NCBI RefSeq assembly: GCF_002929355.1
Contig: NZ_PJIR01000002.1
Location: 1-64,000 of the forward strand
Origin: Arthrobacter sp. B0490
GTDB lineage: Bacteria > Actinomycetota > Actinomycetes > Actinomycetales > Micrococcaceae
Direction: 5' to 3'
DNA length: 64,000 nt
Shown: piece after piece, positions 8,016 through 16,219 of the stretch
Numbering within the stretch: position 1 is the stretch's first letter
How the letters are laid out: each line of letters begins with the position of its first letter
Translations under genes and position numbers: made by a program
Notes under the pieces: model-generated
Seen by the model: the letters and a program-made list of their open reading frames with translations, nothing else
What the model was told of the DNA's origin: nothing
The model's database searches: none

Positions 8016-10244
8016 TCAGGTGACCGTGAGCCGGATGGTCGTCCCTTCGGGCTCCTCGCCGGTGGAACTCTGGCCGGCTACGAGTCCGAGGACGGCGCTG
8101 CCGAAGGTGTAGTCCACCTCCACCGCGAAGCCCGCTGCTTCCAGGGTCGCGACCGCACGGTCCTCCGGCAGCGAGAACACGTTGGGGACCTTCACGAGGC
8201 GTGGCCCCTGGGACAGGATCAGTGTCACGGTCGTTCCCCGCCGTACCGCGGCACCGGAGGCGCCGGACGGATCCTGGCCCGCCACGCTGCCTGCGGGTAC
8301 GGTCCTGCTGTACTCCCGGGCATCGGCGACCGCCGCCTCGAGCCCCGCCTGCTCGAGCGCGGCGACGGCTTCCTCCACCGGGAGGGCCGTGACGTCCGGG
8401 ACCGCGATCGGAGCCGGTCCACGGGACACGACGAGGTTCACCGCCGAGTCCCGGCGGCGTTCCGTCCCCGTCCCCGGGGACTGGCGCAGCACCTCACCCG
8501 CAGCGGCCGACTCGTTGTACTCCTCCGCGACTCCTCCGACGGCCAGCCCGGCGGTGCGCAGTTCCTCCGCGGCCTCGGCCTGCGTCCTCCCGACGACGTC
8601 GGGCACGGCGAACAGTTCGGGCCCCTTGGACACGATGAGCTCGACGCGTTCGAAGCGGCGGATCGGGGACGCGGCGGCGGGGTCGGTGGCGATGACGAGG
8701 CCTTCGAGGACCTGCTCGTCGAAGACCTCCTCCGTGGACAGGGACACCAGCCCCTCGCGTTCGAGGACGGCGCGTGCTTCCGCGAGGGGGGCGTTGGCCA
8801 CGTCGGGGAGCGACACCATGCCCGCGGGGCCCGCTCCGAAGAGCCAGCCCGCACCGGCCACGAGGCCCGCCAGGAGGAGCAGCAGGACGGCCAGGAGACG
8901 CACGGAGCGGCGGGCGGTCGGGCCCTGGAGGCTCTTCTGCGGCCGCTGTGCCTGCCGCGCCTGCTGCCTCTTCGAGGGCGGGCGGACGCTGCTGCCCGCC
9001 GGACGGCGGGGCAGGAGCCCGTGTCCCCCGTGGGACTGCCGGCCGCCGGGGTCGCCGCGACGGACGTCGTTGTCCAGCTCCCCGCCCGGGGCACTCCGGG
9101 TCGGTGAGGCGGCGTCGGGGAGCGGGCGCGCGACCGGCGGCTGCTGCGGCATGGCGCCGATGACCCTCGTCGCGTTCCGGTCCCGGCCGACGACGCGGGT
9201 CGTGTCGTGCTCCATCACGGCGCGGGGCAGCACCTCGGTCCGCCCCTGGGTGTCCCGGGCGGGTGTATCCCGGGGAAGGGCTTCGGTGAGGGCGTCGTCG
9301 TTCCGGAGACGGGGGACGACGGCCGCGGTCAGCGTGTCCTGCCCGGACGGCGGCGCGGGCGCATCGTCCGGCGCGAAGTCCAGTTCCCCGTCCGTGAGGG
9401 TGGCCCGGATATGCCGCAGTTCGCCGAGGAGCGCGGACCCGTCCACGGGCCGGTCCTCGGGGTCCCTCGAGGTGCACCACTGCACGAGCTCGTCGATGTC
9501 GGTGGCCAGGCCGGGCAGGAGGGTGGAGGGCGCAGGCACCTCCGACTGCGCGTGCTGTACGGCGACCTGGACGGGGGTCTCCCCGGTGAAGGGCTGCCGG
9601 CCCGTCAGGAGCTCGAACAGCATCACGCCCGTCGAATAGATGTCGCTCTGGGCTTCCGCCGGCCGACCGAGGACCAGTTCGGGGGACAGGTAGGCGACGG
9701 TCCCGACGAGCGTTGCCGTCCCGGTGCTGGCCGAGACGGCGCGCGCGAGCCCGAAGTCGGCGATCTTCACGGTGCCGGCATCGGACAGCAGGACGTTCTC
9801 GGGCTTCACGTCGCGGTGGATCAGTCCTGCCTCGTGCGCTGCGGCGAGCCCTTCCACCACGGCGTCCACGAGCCTCAGTGCATGGCGTGGCGTGAGCCGT
9901 CCGTGCTCGCGCAGCACCTCCCGCAGGGTCCGCCCGGCGACGAATTCCATCACGAGGTAGGCGACCGGCTGCCCGTCGACCTCGTCCACGCCCTGGTCGA
10001 GCACCCCGACGACGTGCGGGTGGGACAGGCGTGCGGCCGACTTCGCCTCCTGCTCGAAGCGGTCGACGAATCCGGGCTCGTCGGCGAGGTGCGGGTACAG
10101 GACCTTCAGGGCCACGCGCCGGTCGAGCCGCCGGTCCATGGCCAGATAGACGGTGGACATCCCGCCTCGGGCCAGCCGCGAATGGACGACGTACCGTCCG
10201 TCGACGGTTGCGCCCTCGAGCGGATCCTTCCGTTGCTGGTGCAC
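8016..10244 (-). CDS. pknL: PASTA-domain Ser/Thr protein kinase, PknL-like
   Basis: 742-residue membrane receptor kinase. The cytoplasmic kinase domain spans about 17-280: glycine loop LARGGMSTVY (24-33), ATP lysine Lys47, catalytic HRDVKPEN (Asp145, Asn150), DFG 163-165, and an activation loop with TGTATLVGT. A Pro/Arg-rich juxtamembrane linker follows, then one membrane segment (about 449-470). Outside are four PASTA repeats opening with SLPDV, AVPDV, AVPDV and KVPNV, which in this family bind peptidoglycan fragments. The genes around it (class II DAHP synthase, an Rv2175c-like protein, a polyprenyl synthase) match those around mycobacterial pknL, hence the name. Mycobacterial PknL is not described as having PASTA repeats, so orthology is less certain than function. 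The GTG start follows a -10 box. Confidence 0.88.
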   Translation of the reverse strand: MHQQRKDPLEGATVDGRYVVHSRLARGGMSTVYLAMDRRLDRRVALKVLYPHLADEPGFVDRFEQEAKSAARLSHPHVVGVLDQGVDEVDGQPVAYLVMEFVAGRTLREVLREHGRLTPRHALRLVDAVVEGLAAAHEAGLIHRDVKPENVLLSDAGTVKIADFGLARAVSASTGTATLVGTVAYLSPELVLGRPAEAQSDIYSTGVMLFELLTGRQPFTGETPVQVAVQHAQSEVPAPSTLLPGLATDIDELVQWCTSRDPEDRPVDGSALLGELRHIRATLTDGELDFAPDDAPAPPSGQDTLTAAVVPRLRNDDALTEALPRDTPARDTQGRTEVLPRAVMEHDTTRVVGRDRNATRVIGAMPQQPPVARPLPDAASPTRSAPGGELDNDVRRGDPGGRQSHGGHGLLPRRPAGSSVRPPSKRQQARQAQRPQKSLQGPTARRSVRLLAVLLLLLAGLVAGAGWLFGAGPAGMVSLPDVANAPLAEARAVLEREGLVSLSTEEVFDEQVLEGLVIATDPAAASPIRRFERVELIVSKGPELFAVPDVVGRTQAEAAEELRTAGLAVGGVAEEYNESAAAGEVLRQSPGTGTERRRDSAVNLVVSRGPAPIAVPDVTALPVEEAVAALEQAGLEAAVADAREYSRTVPAGSVAGQDPSGASGAAVRRGTTVTLILSQGPRLVKVPNVFSLPEDRAVATLEAAGFAVEVDYTFGSAVLGLVAGQSSTGEEPEGTTIRLTVT

Positions 10245-10250
10245 CCTCCG

Positions 10251-10256
10251 ATGATA
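10251..10256 (-). promoter_or_regulatory. -10 box of the PASTA kinase gene, leaderless start
   Basis: On the minus strand TATCAT ends 6 nt before the GTG. The intervening CGGAGG looks like a ribosome site but touches the start codon, so it is probably not used. Confidence 0.55.
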
Positions 10257-10332
10257 ATCGGGTACGCCGAAAGGGGCAGGACCACCACGCGGTCCCGCCC
10301 CCTCGATCGGTCCGGCGCCGGCCGGACGGGCC

Positions 10333-11895
10333 CTACTTGAAGTTTTTCTGGTGTGCCTTGATGGAGGCGACGTACTGCTTCGTGTCCTCGAACATGCCCC
10401 GCGTCTGGACCGAGTACTGGCCCTGGTAGTAGGAGGCGATGGCGATGTCGAGCGAGGAGCTCGTGCGCACGAGCGACCGGATGATCGCGACGCCGGCGGT
10501 CGCGTTGTCGTAGGGGTCCAGCAGGTTCAGCTTGCGGCCCACGAGGTCGCTCGCCCACTGCCCGGAGGACGGGATCACCTGCATGGTCCCGATGGCGTTC
10601 GCGGGGGAGACCGCGCGCTGGTTGAAACCCGACTCCTGGTGCGCAAAGGCGAGCGCGAGGCTGGGGTCGACACCCATCGAGCGGGCGGTGTCGGCGACGA
10701 TCTGCTTCATCTCGGCCTGCGACGGTGCGGGCATCGAGTTGAGCAGCGCCTTGTTGGCGTTGGCGTCGGCGACCACCTTGTCCGGGTACTGGTAGCCCAG
10801 GAACGTCGAGGGGACGAGGTTGCCCGGAGCGGGCGTGGGAGCCGGGGCGGGAGCCGGGGTGGTGCCTGCTCCGGGGAGGGTGAGCTTCTGCCCGGGGTAG
10901 ATCACGGAGGTCATCGTCATCCTGTTCGCGGCCAGGAGGCCGGACAGCGCGATGCCGTTGCGGGACGCGATGGCGCCGAGCGTGTCGCCGGCCTTGACCG
11001 TGTACGAGCCGGCGGCCGGGGCCGGGGCGGGGGTCGGTGCCTTCGGTGGGGTCGCCTGCGGGGTCACGCTCCCTGTCAGCTTCAGCTTCTGCCCGGGGTG
11101 GATGACCGAGGTCAGGCCCAGGTTGTTCGCCTTCAGCAGGACGTCCAGCCCGATGCCGTTGCGGGAGGCGATGGCGCCGAGCGTGTCGCCCGACTTCACG
11201 GTGTAGGTGGCGCCGGCGGGAGCGGGAGCGGGGGAGGGTGCAGGAGCGGGCTTGACCGGCGTGGGCGTCGCCGTGCCGCCGCCCAGGCTGATCTTCTGCC
11301 CGGGGTGGATGACCGAGGTCATCGAGAGCTTGTTGGCCGTCAGGAGGGCCTGCAGGCTCACCCCGTTGCGGGAGGCGATGGCGCCGAGCGTGTCGCCCGG
11401 CTTGACCACGTAGGTGGCGGCGGACGGCTGCGCGGCGGGCGCGGGCTTGCCCGCCGGTGCGGCGCCGGTGAGCTTGATCTTCTGCCCGGGGTAGATGACG
11501 GTGCGCGCATCCATCCTGTTGAGCTTCAGGACGGCGTCCGTCGACAGGCCGAAGCGCTTGGCGATCGCACCCACGGTGTCGCCCGGCTTGATCGTGTAGT
11601 CACTCGGCGTGGTCACGGTGGGGACCGTGACCTTCTGCGCCGGGACGGAGCCGGCCACCAGGGCGGCGGGGATGACGGCCCGCGCAGGGATCTGCGTGGA
11701 CGGGCCCGTGAGGTGTCGTACGGCAGGCGCCTGCAGGGTCGGTGTCGCCGCCGCCTGCGGGGCGAAGGCGACGGAAGAGAGAAGCACCGCGGGCAGTGCG
11801 GCGGTGGTCACGGCGACATTCAGGCCGCGCCGGCTCGCGCCGGCAGCCTTCCTGCGGGTGCCGTTCAGCGGTGCATTCGATCGCTGGGCAGTCAT
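10333..11895 (-). CDS. secreted transglycosylase with four LysM repeats
   Basis: 520-residue exported peptidoglycan-binding lytic enzyme. The N-terminus has a basic stretch and a hydrophobic core (about 25-50) ending AAA-TP, a likely signal peptide. Four LysM repeats start near 99, 161, 230 and 297, each with (K/A)PGDT or KSGDT and ending IYPGQK or IHPGQK, separated by Pro/Ala linkers. The C-terminal domain (about 395-520) is a lysozyme-like transglycosylase with the catalytic-type glutamate in AHQESGF (Glu421), GTMQVIPSSG and ASYYQGQ. It should bind and cleave or remodel cell-wall glycan. The start is ATG 11895 with GAGGA about 8 nt upstream; the open frame continues further but crosses the leader. 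It lies just upstream of, and on the same strand as, the PASTA kinase gene. Confidence 0.88.
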   Translation of the reverse strand: MTAQRSNAPLNGTRRKAAGASRRGLNVAVTTAALPAVLLSSVAFAPQAAATPTLQAPAVRHLTGPSTQIPARAVIPAALVAGSVPAQKVTVPTVTTPSDYTIKPGDTVGAIAKRFGLSTDAVLKLNRMDARTVIYPGQKIKLTGAAPAGKPAPAAQPSAATYVVKPGDTLGAIASRNGVSLQALLTANKLSMTSVIHPGQKISLGGGTATPTPVKPAPAPSPAPAPAGATYTVKSGDTLGAIASRNGIGLDVLLKANNLGLTSVIHPGQKLKLTGSVTPQATPPKAPTPAPAPAAGSYTVKAGDTLGAIASRNGIALSGLLAANRMTMTSVIYPGQKLTLPGAGTTPAPAPAPTPAPGNLVPSTFLGYQYPDKVVADANANKALLNSMPAPSQAEMKQIVADTARSMGVDPSLALAFAHQESGFNQRAVSPANAIGTMQVIPSSGQWASDLVGRKLNLLDPYDNATAGVAIIRSLVRTSSSLDIAIASYYQGQYSVQTRGMFEDTKQYVASIKAHQKNFK

Positions 11896-12204
11896 GTTTC
11901 GTTCCTCGTCTGTTGGCGGCTGAGTCCGCGCGGACGCACGTACCCGAGGTGGTGCTTCCCGGCTGGGTACGTACACGTGCTGATGCTGTTGAGTCACGTG
12001 TTGATAAAGTGACTTGTGTGACTCCTGTGAACTTACACGAAAAAGGCGGTAGCACAAGGGCGGCCCAAGGGGCATGAAGCGCCGCTGCGGCGTGTCGGGG
12101 CCCGGCGCGACCCGTGTCGCGTCCGCTGCAGGAGCCACCCGCCCCACGGGCCCCTGCAGGGCGTGCGGGTGGAGTTGGGTGCGGGAGCATGGCACGCTTG
12201 GACG
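11896..12204. other. 309-bp divergent regulatory region
   Basis: Separates the LysM gene (minus) from the Rv2175c-like gene (plus). On the minus strand TTCACA, 17 nt and TTTATC (about 12031-12003) form a plausible promoter. Two CACGTG hexamers at 11974-11979 and 11995-12000 are 21 bp apart and form an inverted repeat ACACGTG/CACGTGT. GAGTCAC (11991-11997) also pairs with GTGACTC (12018-12024). Nearer the plus-strand gene, CTGCAGG, CCACCCGC, CCTGCAG and GCGGGTGG (12126-12172) interleave as two overlapping hairpins. No gene is seen. Confidence 0.5.
12193..12198 (+). promoter_or_regulatory. -10-like box of the Rv2175c-like gene
   Basis: CACGCT ends 6 nt before the GTG start. It is one mismatch from the TACGCT form used elsewhere in this window, and no ribosome site is present. 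Confidence 0.4.
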
Positions 12205-12558
12205 GTGACTGAACTCGAACATCTCGTCCCTGCCTGGCTGAACCTCCCCGATGTCGCCGCGGCGCTCGATCTCCCGATCACCCGCGTGCACTCGCTCATC
12301 AGCGACAAGTCCCTCGTCAGCGTGCGCGTGGGCGAGCGCAACATCCGCAGCGTCCCCGCCGACTTCCTCGTCGAGGGCGCAGTCCTTGACAGCCTGCGGG
12401 GTACGGTGGTCGTCCTTGCTGACTCCGGGTACGGCGACGAGGACATCATCCGCTGGCTCTACACCGAGGACGAATCCCTGCCGGGCCGTCCGATCGACGC
12501 CCTCCGGGAGGGGCGGAAGACGGAGATCCGCCGTCGCGCCCAGGCGGCCGCCTGGTAG
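12205..12558 (+). CDS. Rv2175c-like DNA-binding protein
   Basis: 117-residue protein with an N-terminal winged helix-turn-helix: LVPAWLNLPDVAAALDLPITRVHSLI resembles the MerR/excisionase-type recognition helix, followed by VRVGERNIRSVP as a wing. The C-terminal half (LDSLRGTVVVLADSGYGDEDIIRWLYTEDESLPGRP) matches the dimerisation part of Rv2175c. In M. tuberculosis Rv2175c is phosphorylated by PknL, which abolishes DNA binding; the kinase gene is two genes away here. The start is GTG 12205, which removes 14 unconserved residues and fits the -10 spacing. Its target genes are unknown; the adjacent LysM promoter region is an obvious candidate (inference). Confidence 0.82.
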   Translation: MTELEHLVPAWLNLPDVAAALDLPITRVHSLISDKSLVSVRVGERNIRSVPADFLVEGAVLDSLRGTVVVLADSGYGDEDIIRWLYTEDESLPGRPIDALREGRKTEIRRRAQAAAW

Positions 12559-12585
12559 GACAGGACCGGACAGGACCGGACAGGA
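12558..12585. repeat. short 10-bp tandem repeat
   Basis: GGACAGGACC is repeated about 2.7 times, starting on the last base of the Rv2175c-like stop codon. Confidence 0.8.
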
Positions 12586-12657
12586 TCTCGGCCGGATCAG
12601 GCCATGCCCTCGGGCAGCCTTCGCCGGGCCGGGATCCGGAGCGACCGGGTCGGCGCG

Positions 12658-13782
12658 TCAGGCAGTCCGCGTGACGGCGGCCTCGGCGAGCAGGCTTAGC
12701 GCGCGCCGGGACACCGCGTCGACCTCGAGGCGGTCCAGTGCGGCGAAGGCCGCCTCCGACTTCACGGCGATGAGCTGCTCGGTGTGCGCCAGGGCCCCGG
12801 TGTCGATGATCAGCCCCCGCAGCATGCCGACCGCGGCGTCGTCGAGCGATGTGTCACCGAGCATCGCGTTGATCCGGGCACGGACGCCGTCACGGCCCGA
12901 GCCGAGGGCCCGGGCGACGAGGAAGGTGCGCTTGCCCTCGCGGAGGTCGTCGCCGGCCGGTTTGCCCGTGACCTCCGGGTCACCGAAGACACCCAGCACG
13001 TCGTCGCGGAGCTGGAAGGCCTCTCCCAGTGGAAGCGCGAAGTCGGAGTACGCGGACAGCAGCCGATCGTCCGCGCCCGCGAGCGCTCCGCCGAGCATGA
13101 GGGGCCGTTCCATCGAGTACTTCGCCGACTTGAAGCGGAGGATGTTGAGCGCGCGGTCCGCGGCGACCTCGGGCGTCTGGTCGGGTCCGACGGCTTCCTC
13201 CAGCAGGTCCAGGTACTGGCCCGCCATGACCTCGGTGCGCATGCGGTTGAAGATGGTGCGGGCCGCGGTGCCCGTGGTGCCGGAGCACGACGCCGTGAAG
13301 AGCTCCTCGCTGAAGGCGAGGCAGAGGTCCCCTGCGAGGATGGCAGCGGCGACCCCGAAGCGTTCAGGATCCAGGTGCCAGCCCGCGTCCGTGTGCCGTG
13401 CCGTGAACTGCCGGTGCACGCTCGGCCGTCCACGGCGGGTGTCCGAGCGGTCGATGATGTCGTCGTGGATCAGTGCTGCGGCCTGGAAGAACTCGAGCGC
13501 CGTCCCCGCGGTGACCGGCGCCGACGCCGTCGGTGATCCGCCCGCGGCCCGCCAGCCCCAATAGCACAGGAGGGCGCGCATCCTCTTGCCCCCGCTCGTC
13601 AGCGTGGCGATGCTCGAGATGAGCGGCAGGGACTCGGCCGAGATGTCCGCCAGGACGTCGCGCTGCTCCGCGAGGAACGCGTCGATGCTGCGGGTGAGCT
13701 CGGACCGGAAACGGTCCTGCTCCCCGGAGATCGCCCCGGGAACGGAGCCGTCCTGGTCGGGGGTGGCGGGTGCGGACAGCAT
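12658..13782 (-). CDS. polyprenyl (geranylgeranyl-type) diphosphate synthase
   Basis: 374-residue trans-isoprenyl diphosphate synthase that builds C15-C20 or longer allylic diphosphates from isopentenyl diphosphate for quinones, carotenoids or lipid carriers. The first Asp-rich motif is intact (HDDIIDRSDTRRGRP, Asp107, 108 and 111). The second reads QLRDDVLGVFGD (Asp260-261, Gly264), with Gly in place of the third Asp. GGKRMRA (64-70) and the KYSMERPLML region are typical. The start is ATG 13782; a minus-strand -10 TAGAGT at 13825-13820 would begin transcription downstream of the longer GTG candidate at 13821, so that one is rejected. Equivalent to idsA2 near Rv2175c in mycobacteria. Product chain length cannot be predicted. 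Confidence 0.88.
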   Translation of the reverse strand: MLSAPATPDQDGSVPGAISGEQDRFRSELTRSIDAFLAEQRDVLADISAESLPLISSIATLTSGGKRMRALLCYWGWRAAGGSPTASAPVTAGTALEFFQAAALIHDDIIDRSDTRRGRPSVHRQFTARHTDAGWHLDPERFGVAAAILAGDLCLAFSEELFTASCSGTTGTAARTIFNRMRTEVMAGQYLDLLEEAVGPDQTPEVAADRALNILRFKSAKYSMERPLMLGGALAGADDRLLSAYSDFALPLGEAFQLRDDVLGVFGDPEVTGKPAGDDLREGKRTFLVARALGSGRDGVRARINAMLGDTSLDDAAVGMLRGLIIDTGALAHTEQLIAVKSEAAFAALDRLEVDAVSRRALSLLAEAAVTRTA

Positions 13783-13934
13783 GGATCTCCCGGGCGGGTC
13801 GACTGGACGTGGGGCTCCCACTCTATCCGGCGGCCGGGGCGCCCCAGCCGCCGGATGGACGGCCCCGGGCGACTGCCGCCGCCGTCCCGGCGCCCGGGGA
13901 GACGGGCCACGCCCCCGACGTCGGTGGCACTGCG

Positions 13935-13940
13935 TACGAT
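13935..13940 (+). promoter_or_regulatory. -10 box of dinB, leaderless start
   Basis: TACGAT ends 6 nt before the GTG start codon and no ribosome site is seen. Confidence 0.6.
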
Positions 13941-13946
13941 GTGTGC

Positions 13947-15290
13947 GTGTCGTGGGACGAAGGGTCGAAGCCGGTCGAGCATGCGGAGTGCCACATCCTC
14001 CACATCGACATGGACGCCTTCTTCGTCTCCGTCGAACTGCTGGACCATCCCCACCTGCGCGGCGTCCCTGTCGTCGTCGGATCCCCGTCGGGGCGCTCGG
14101 TGGTCCTGTCCGCCTCCTACGAGGCGCGCCGTTTCGGTGTACGGTCGGCGATGCCGATGTCCGTGGCCATGCGCCGGTGTCCCACGGCCGTCATCCTGCC
14201 TCCCCACCAGCGGCGCTACGCGGAGGTGTCGCGGGAGGTCATGAGGATCTTCCGTTCGGTCACGCCCGATGTGGAGCAGCTGAGCGTGGACGAAGCCTTC
14301 CTCGACGTCGCAGGGTCCATGCGCCGGCTCGGTGGCCCGCGCGACATCGGGGAGCAGGTACGTGCCGAGATCCACGCGACACTCGGGATCACCGCGAGCG
14401 TGGGCGCCGCGACCACGAAGTTCGTCGCGAAGATCGCGTCCACCAGGGCGAAGCCCGACGGGCTCCTGCTCATCCCCGGCGAGCAGACCGTCGCCTATCT
14501 CCACACCCTGCCGGTGTCGGCCCTGTGGGGTGTCGGCGCCAAGACGCAGGAGGTCCTCGCCCGGCTCGGCATCCAGACCGTCGAGGACGTCGCCCACACG
14601 CCGGTCGCCACGCTCAGGAAGCTGCTCGGGACGTCCGGCGAGCACGTCCATCACCTGGCCTGGGGCCGGGATCCCCGGCGCGTGGTGGTGTCGCGGGCGG
14701 AGAAGAGCATCGGTGCCGAGGAGACCTTCTCCCGGGACATCGACGATTCCGAGGTCCTCCGCCGCGAACTGCTGAGGCTGGCCCACCGCACGGCGACCCG
14801 GCTGCGCGCCTCCGGTTATCGCGCCGGGGGAGTGGCCCTGAAGCTCCGCTACGCCGACTTCTCCACGCTGACGCGGTCGAAGAAGCTCGACGAGCCCGTC
14901 GACAGCGCGAACGCCCTGTACCAGGCCGCAACGGCACTCCTGTCCGCGCTCGGTGATCGTCCCATGGCCGTCCGCCTCATCGGCCTGCGGGCCGAGTCCC
15001 TGGAGACGGGTGGGGACGGTTCGACGCAGCTGACCATCGACCGCAGGGACGACAACTGGCGGATCGCAGAGAGGGCGCTCGACGACGTGAACCGGAAGTT
15101 CGGGGACGCCGGCGTGGTGCCCGCAGGCCTGCTCCGCCCGAAGGTCAGGCCCCGTCCCGACGGCCAGGGGGCAGGTGCCGGAGAACCACCGGGGCGGGGC
15201 CCCGCGACCGGCGACCGCGCGGGCACGCCAGGGCGTCCCGGCACGCCGGGCGGCCGGGGCGTGCCCTCGCCGCGCGACCGGTCCGGATGA
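13947..15290 (+). CDS. dinB: DNA polymerase IV (Y-family translesion polymerase)
   Basis: 447-residue error-prone polymerase for bypassing damaged template. Palm motif HIDMDAFFVSVE carries the metal Asp21 and steric-gate region; YEARRFGVRSAMP is the nucleotide-binding fingers motif; SVDEAFLDV holds the catalytic Asp-Glu. The helix-hairpin-helix VSALWGVGAKTQEVLARLGI and little-finger domain follow. The last 45 residues are Gly/Pro/Arg-rich and no clear QLxLF beta-clamp motif is visible; QLTID near 395 is the nearest. The GTG start at 13947 follows the -10 box. No SOS box is present, so damage induction is not supported by the sequence. Confidence 0.92.
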   Translation: MSWDEGSKPVEHAECHILHIDMDAFFVSVELLDHPHLRGVPVVVGSPSGRSVVLSASYEARRFGVRSAMPMSVAMRRCPTAVILPPHQRRYAEVSREVMRIFRSVTPDVEQLSVDEAFLDVAGSMRRLGGPRDIGEQVRAEIHATLGITASVGAATTKFVAKIASTRAKPDGLLLIPGEQTVAYLHTLPVSALWGVGAKTQEVLARLGIQTVEDVAHTPVATLRKLLGTSGEHVHHLAWGRDPRRVVVSRAEKSIGAEETFSRDIDDSEVLRRELLRLAHRTATRLRASGYRAGGVALKLRYADFSTLTRSKKLDEPVDSANALYQAATALLSALGDRPMAVRLIGLRAESLETGGDGSTQLTIDRRDDNWRIAERALDDVNRKFGDAGVVPAGLLRPKVRPRPDGQGAGAGEPPGRGPATGDRAGTPGRPGTPGGRGVPSPRDRSG

Positions 15291-15348
15291 CGGCGGTCCG
15301 GGCCGGCTATCATCCGGCGAACAGTCGGATCAACTCCGCATTGTGACT

Positions 15349-15376
15349 TTGCACGCACCGCGTAGCAAACTAGTCT
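15349..15376 (+). promoter_or_regulatory. promoter of the DUF3040 gene
   Basis: TTGCAC (15349-15354), a 16-nt spacer and TAGTCT (15371-15376) predict a transcript with a leader of about 140 nt before the DUF3040 start. Confidence 0.55.
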
Positions 15377-15520
15377 TTAATCAGGCAGCCCGCCTGCCGT
15401 CCTGCACGTTCTTCCGTCCTCCGGAGCCCGAGGTTCACGACCCCTCCGCCGGGAACCCGGTCCGTGTGCGGGTCGTTGGTCGGGTACGGGAACGTTGGTA
15501 TCCACATCAAGGAGGCGGTC

Positions 15521-15898
15521 ATGGCACTCTCGGAACACGAGCAGAGGCTGCTTGATCAGCTCGAACAGCAGTTACACGCCGACGATCCCAAGTTCGCGCA
15601 CTCGATGGCCTCGGACACCCGGAAATCGATGTCCACCCGACGACTGGTCATCGGTTCGCTCATCACGATCGCGGGTATCCTCGTCCTCCTCGCAGGCATC
15701 GTCTACCAGCTCACCATCGTCGGCGTGGCCGGGTTCCTGATCATGGGCGCCGGGGTGTACTTCGCCACCACGAAGTCCAGGCAGGTCGAAGCCGACCAGC
15801 CACAGGGCAAACCGTCGAAGACTCCTCCTGCCGGCAAGAGCGGATTCATGTCGAGCCTCGAAGACAAATGGGACGAGCGCAAGCGCGACCAGACCTAG
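15521..15898 (+). CDS. DUF3040 membrane protein
   Basis: 125-residue actinobacterial protein of unknown function. It starts with the family hallmark MALSEHEQRLLDQLEQQL-DDP. Two membrane helices (about 41-62, RLVIGSLITIAGILVLLAG, and 66-84, VGVAGFLIMGAGVYFAT) separate a cytoplasmic N-terminal helix from a charged C-terminal tail ending in EDKWDERKRDQT. The ribosome site AAGGAGG lies 5 nt before the ATG, one of the strongest in the window, and a textbook terminator follows. In actinobacteria this family often sits just upstream of mraZ, which hints at an envelope or division role (inference). Confidence 0.88.
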   Translation: MALSEHEQRLLDQLEQQLHADDPKFAHSMASDTRKSMSTRRLVIGSLITIAGILVLLAGIVYQLTIVGVAGFLIMGAGVYFATTKSRQVEADQPQGKPSKTPPAGKSGFMSSLEDKWDERKRDQT

Positions 15899-15940
15899 GC
15901 CGTCCGGGACCGGACGGATCGGACCAGGAATTCGAACGAG

Positions 15941-15971
15941 AAGAACCCGCTACGGCGGGTTCTTTCCTTTT
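15941..15971 (+). terminator. strong intrinsic terminator
   Basis: Perfect 10-bp stem AAGAACCCGC/GCGGGTTCTT with a TACG tetraloop, followed by a T-rich tract TCCTTTT. It ends the DUF3040 transcript. Confidence 0.92.
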
Positions 15972-15972
15972 A

Positions 15973-16006
15973 ACCACCGGTAATCGGGAGCCCGATTACC
16001 GGTGGT
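15973..16006. repeat. 34-bp perfect inverted repeat
   Basis: Arms of 16 bp (15973-15988 and 15991-16006, left arm ACCACCGGTAATCGGG) around a 2-nt centre. It begins 2 nt after the DUF3040 terminator. Neither flank has the T-run expected of a terminator on its own strand. Confidence 0.9.
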
Positions 16007-16191
16007 CCCGCGTGCGGAACATTCGGCCTGCCGCTCCGTCCGACCCGCGCCGGAAGGCCTCCGCCGGAGCGCCGCCGGCGACTCCCCTCCACTTCGCTCC
16101 CCGCATCGCGCCCGGTGCGTGATCCCCTTGCTGGCGCGGGCCACGGCCGTCCGACACACCCTTCGACGCGGCGCGCCGCGCCCCGGTTGCA

Positions 16192-16219
16192 TTGACCGGG
16201 GAGAGTTGTGGAGTAAAGT
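16192..16219 (+). promoter_or_regulatory. promoter of mraZ and the dcw cluster
   Basis: TTGACC (16192-16197), a 16-nt spacer and TAAAGT (16214-16219). The predicted start site is near 16226, giving a leader of about 55 nt. Confidence 0.75.

Noticed and set aside
11896..12060. c-di-AMP (ydaO-type) riboswitch upstream of the LysM gene
   Set aside because: Such riboswitches precede many actinobacterial wall hydrolase genes, but I cannot find the conserved core segments in this leader.
13880..13946. SOS box at dinB
   Set aside because: No GAAC-n4-GTTC or near match lies upstream of the polymerase IV start.
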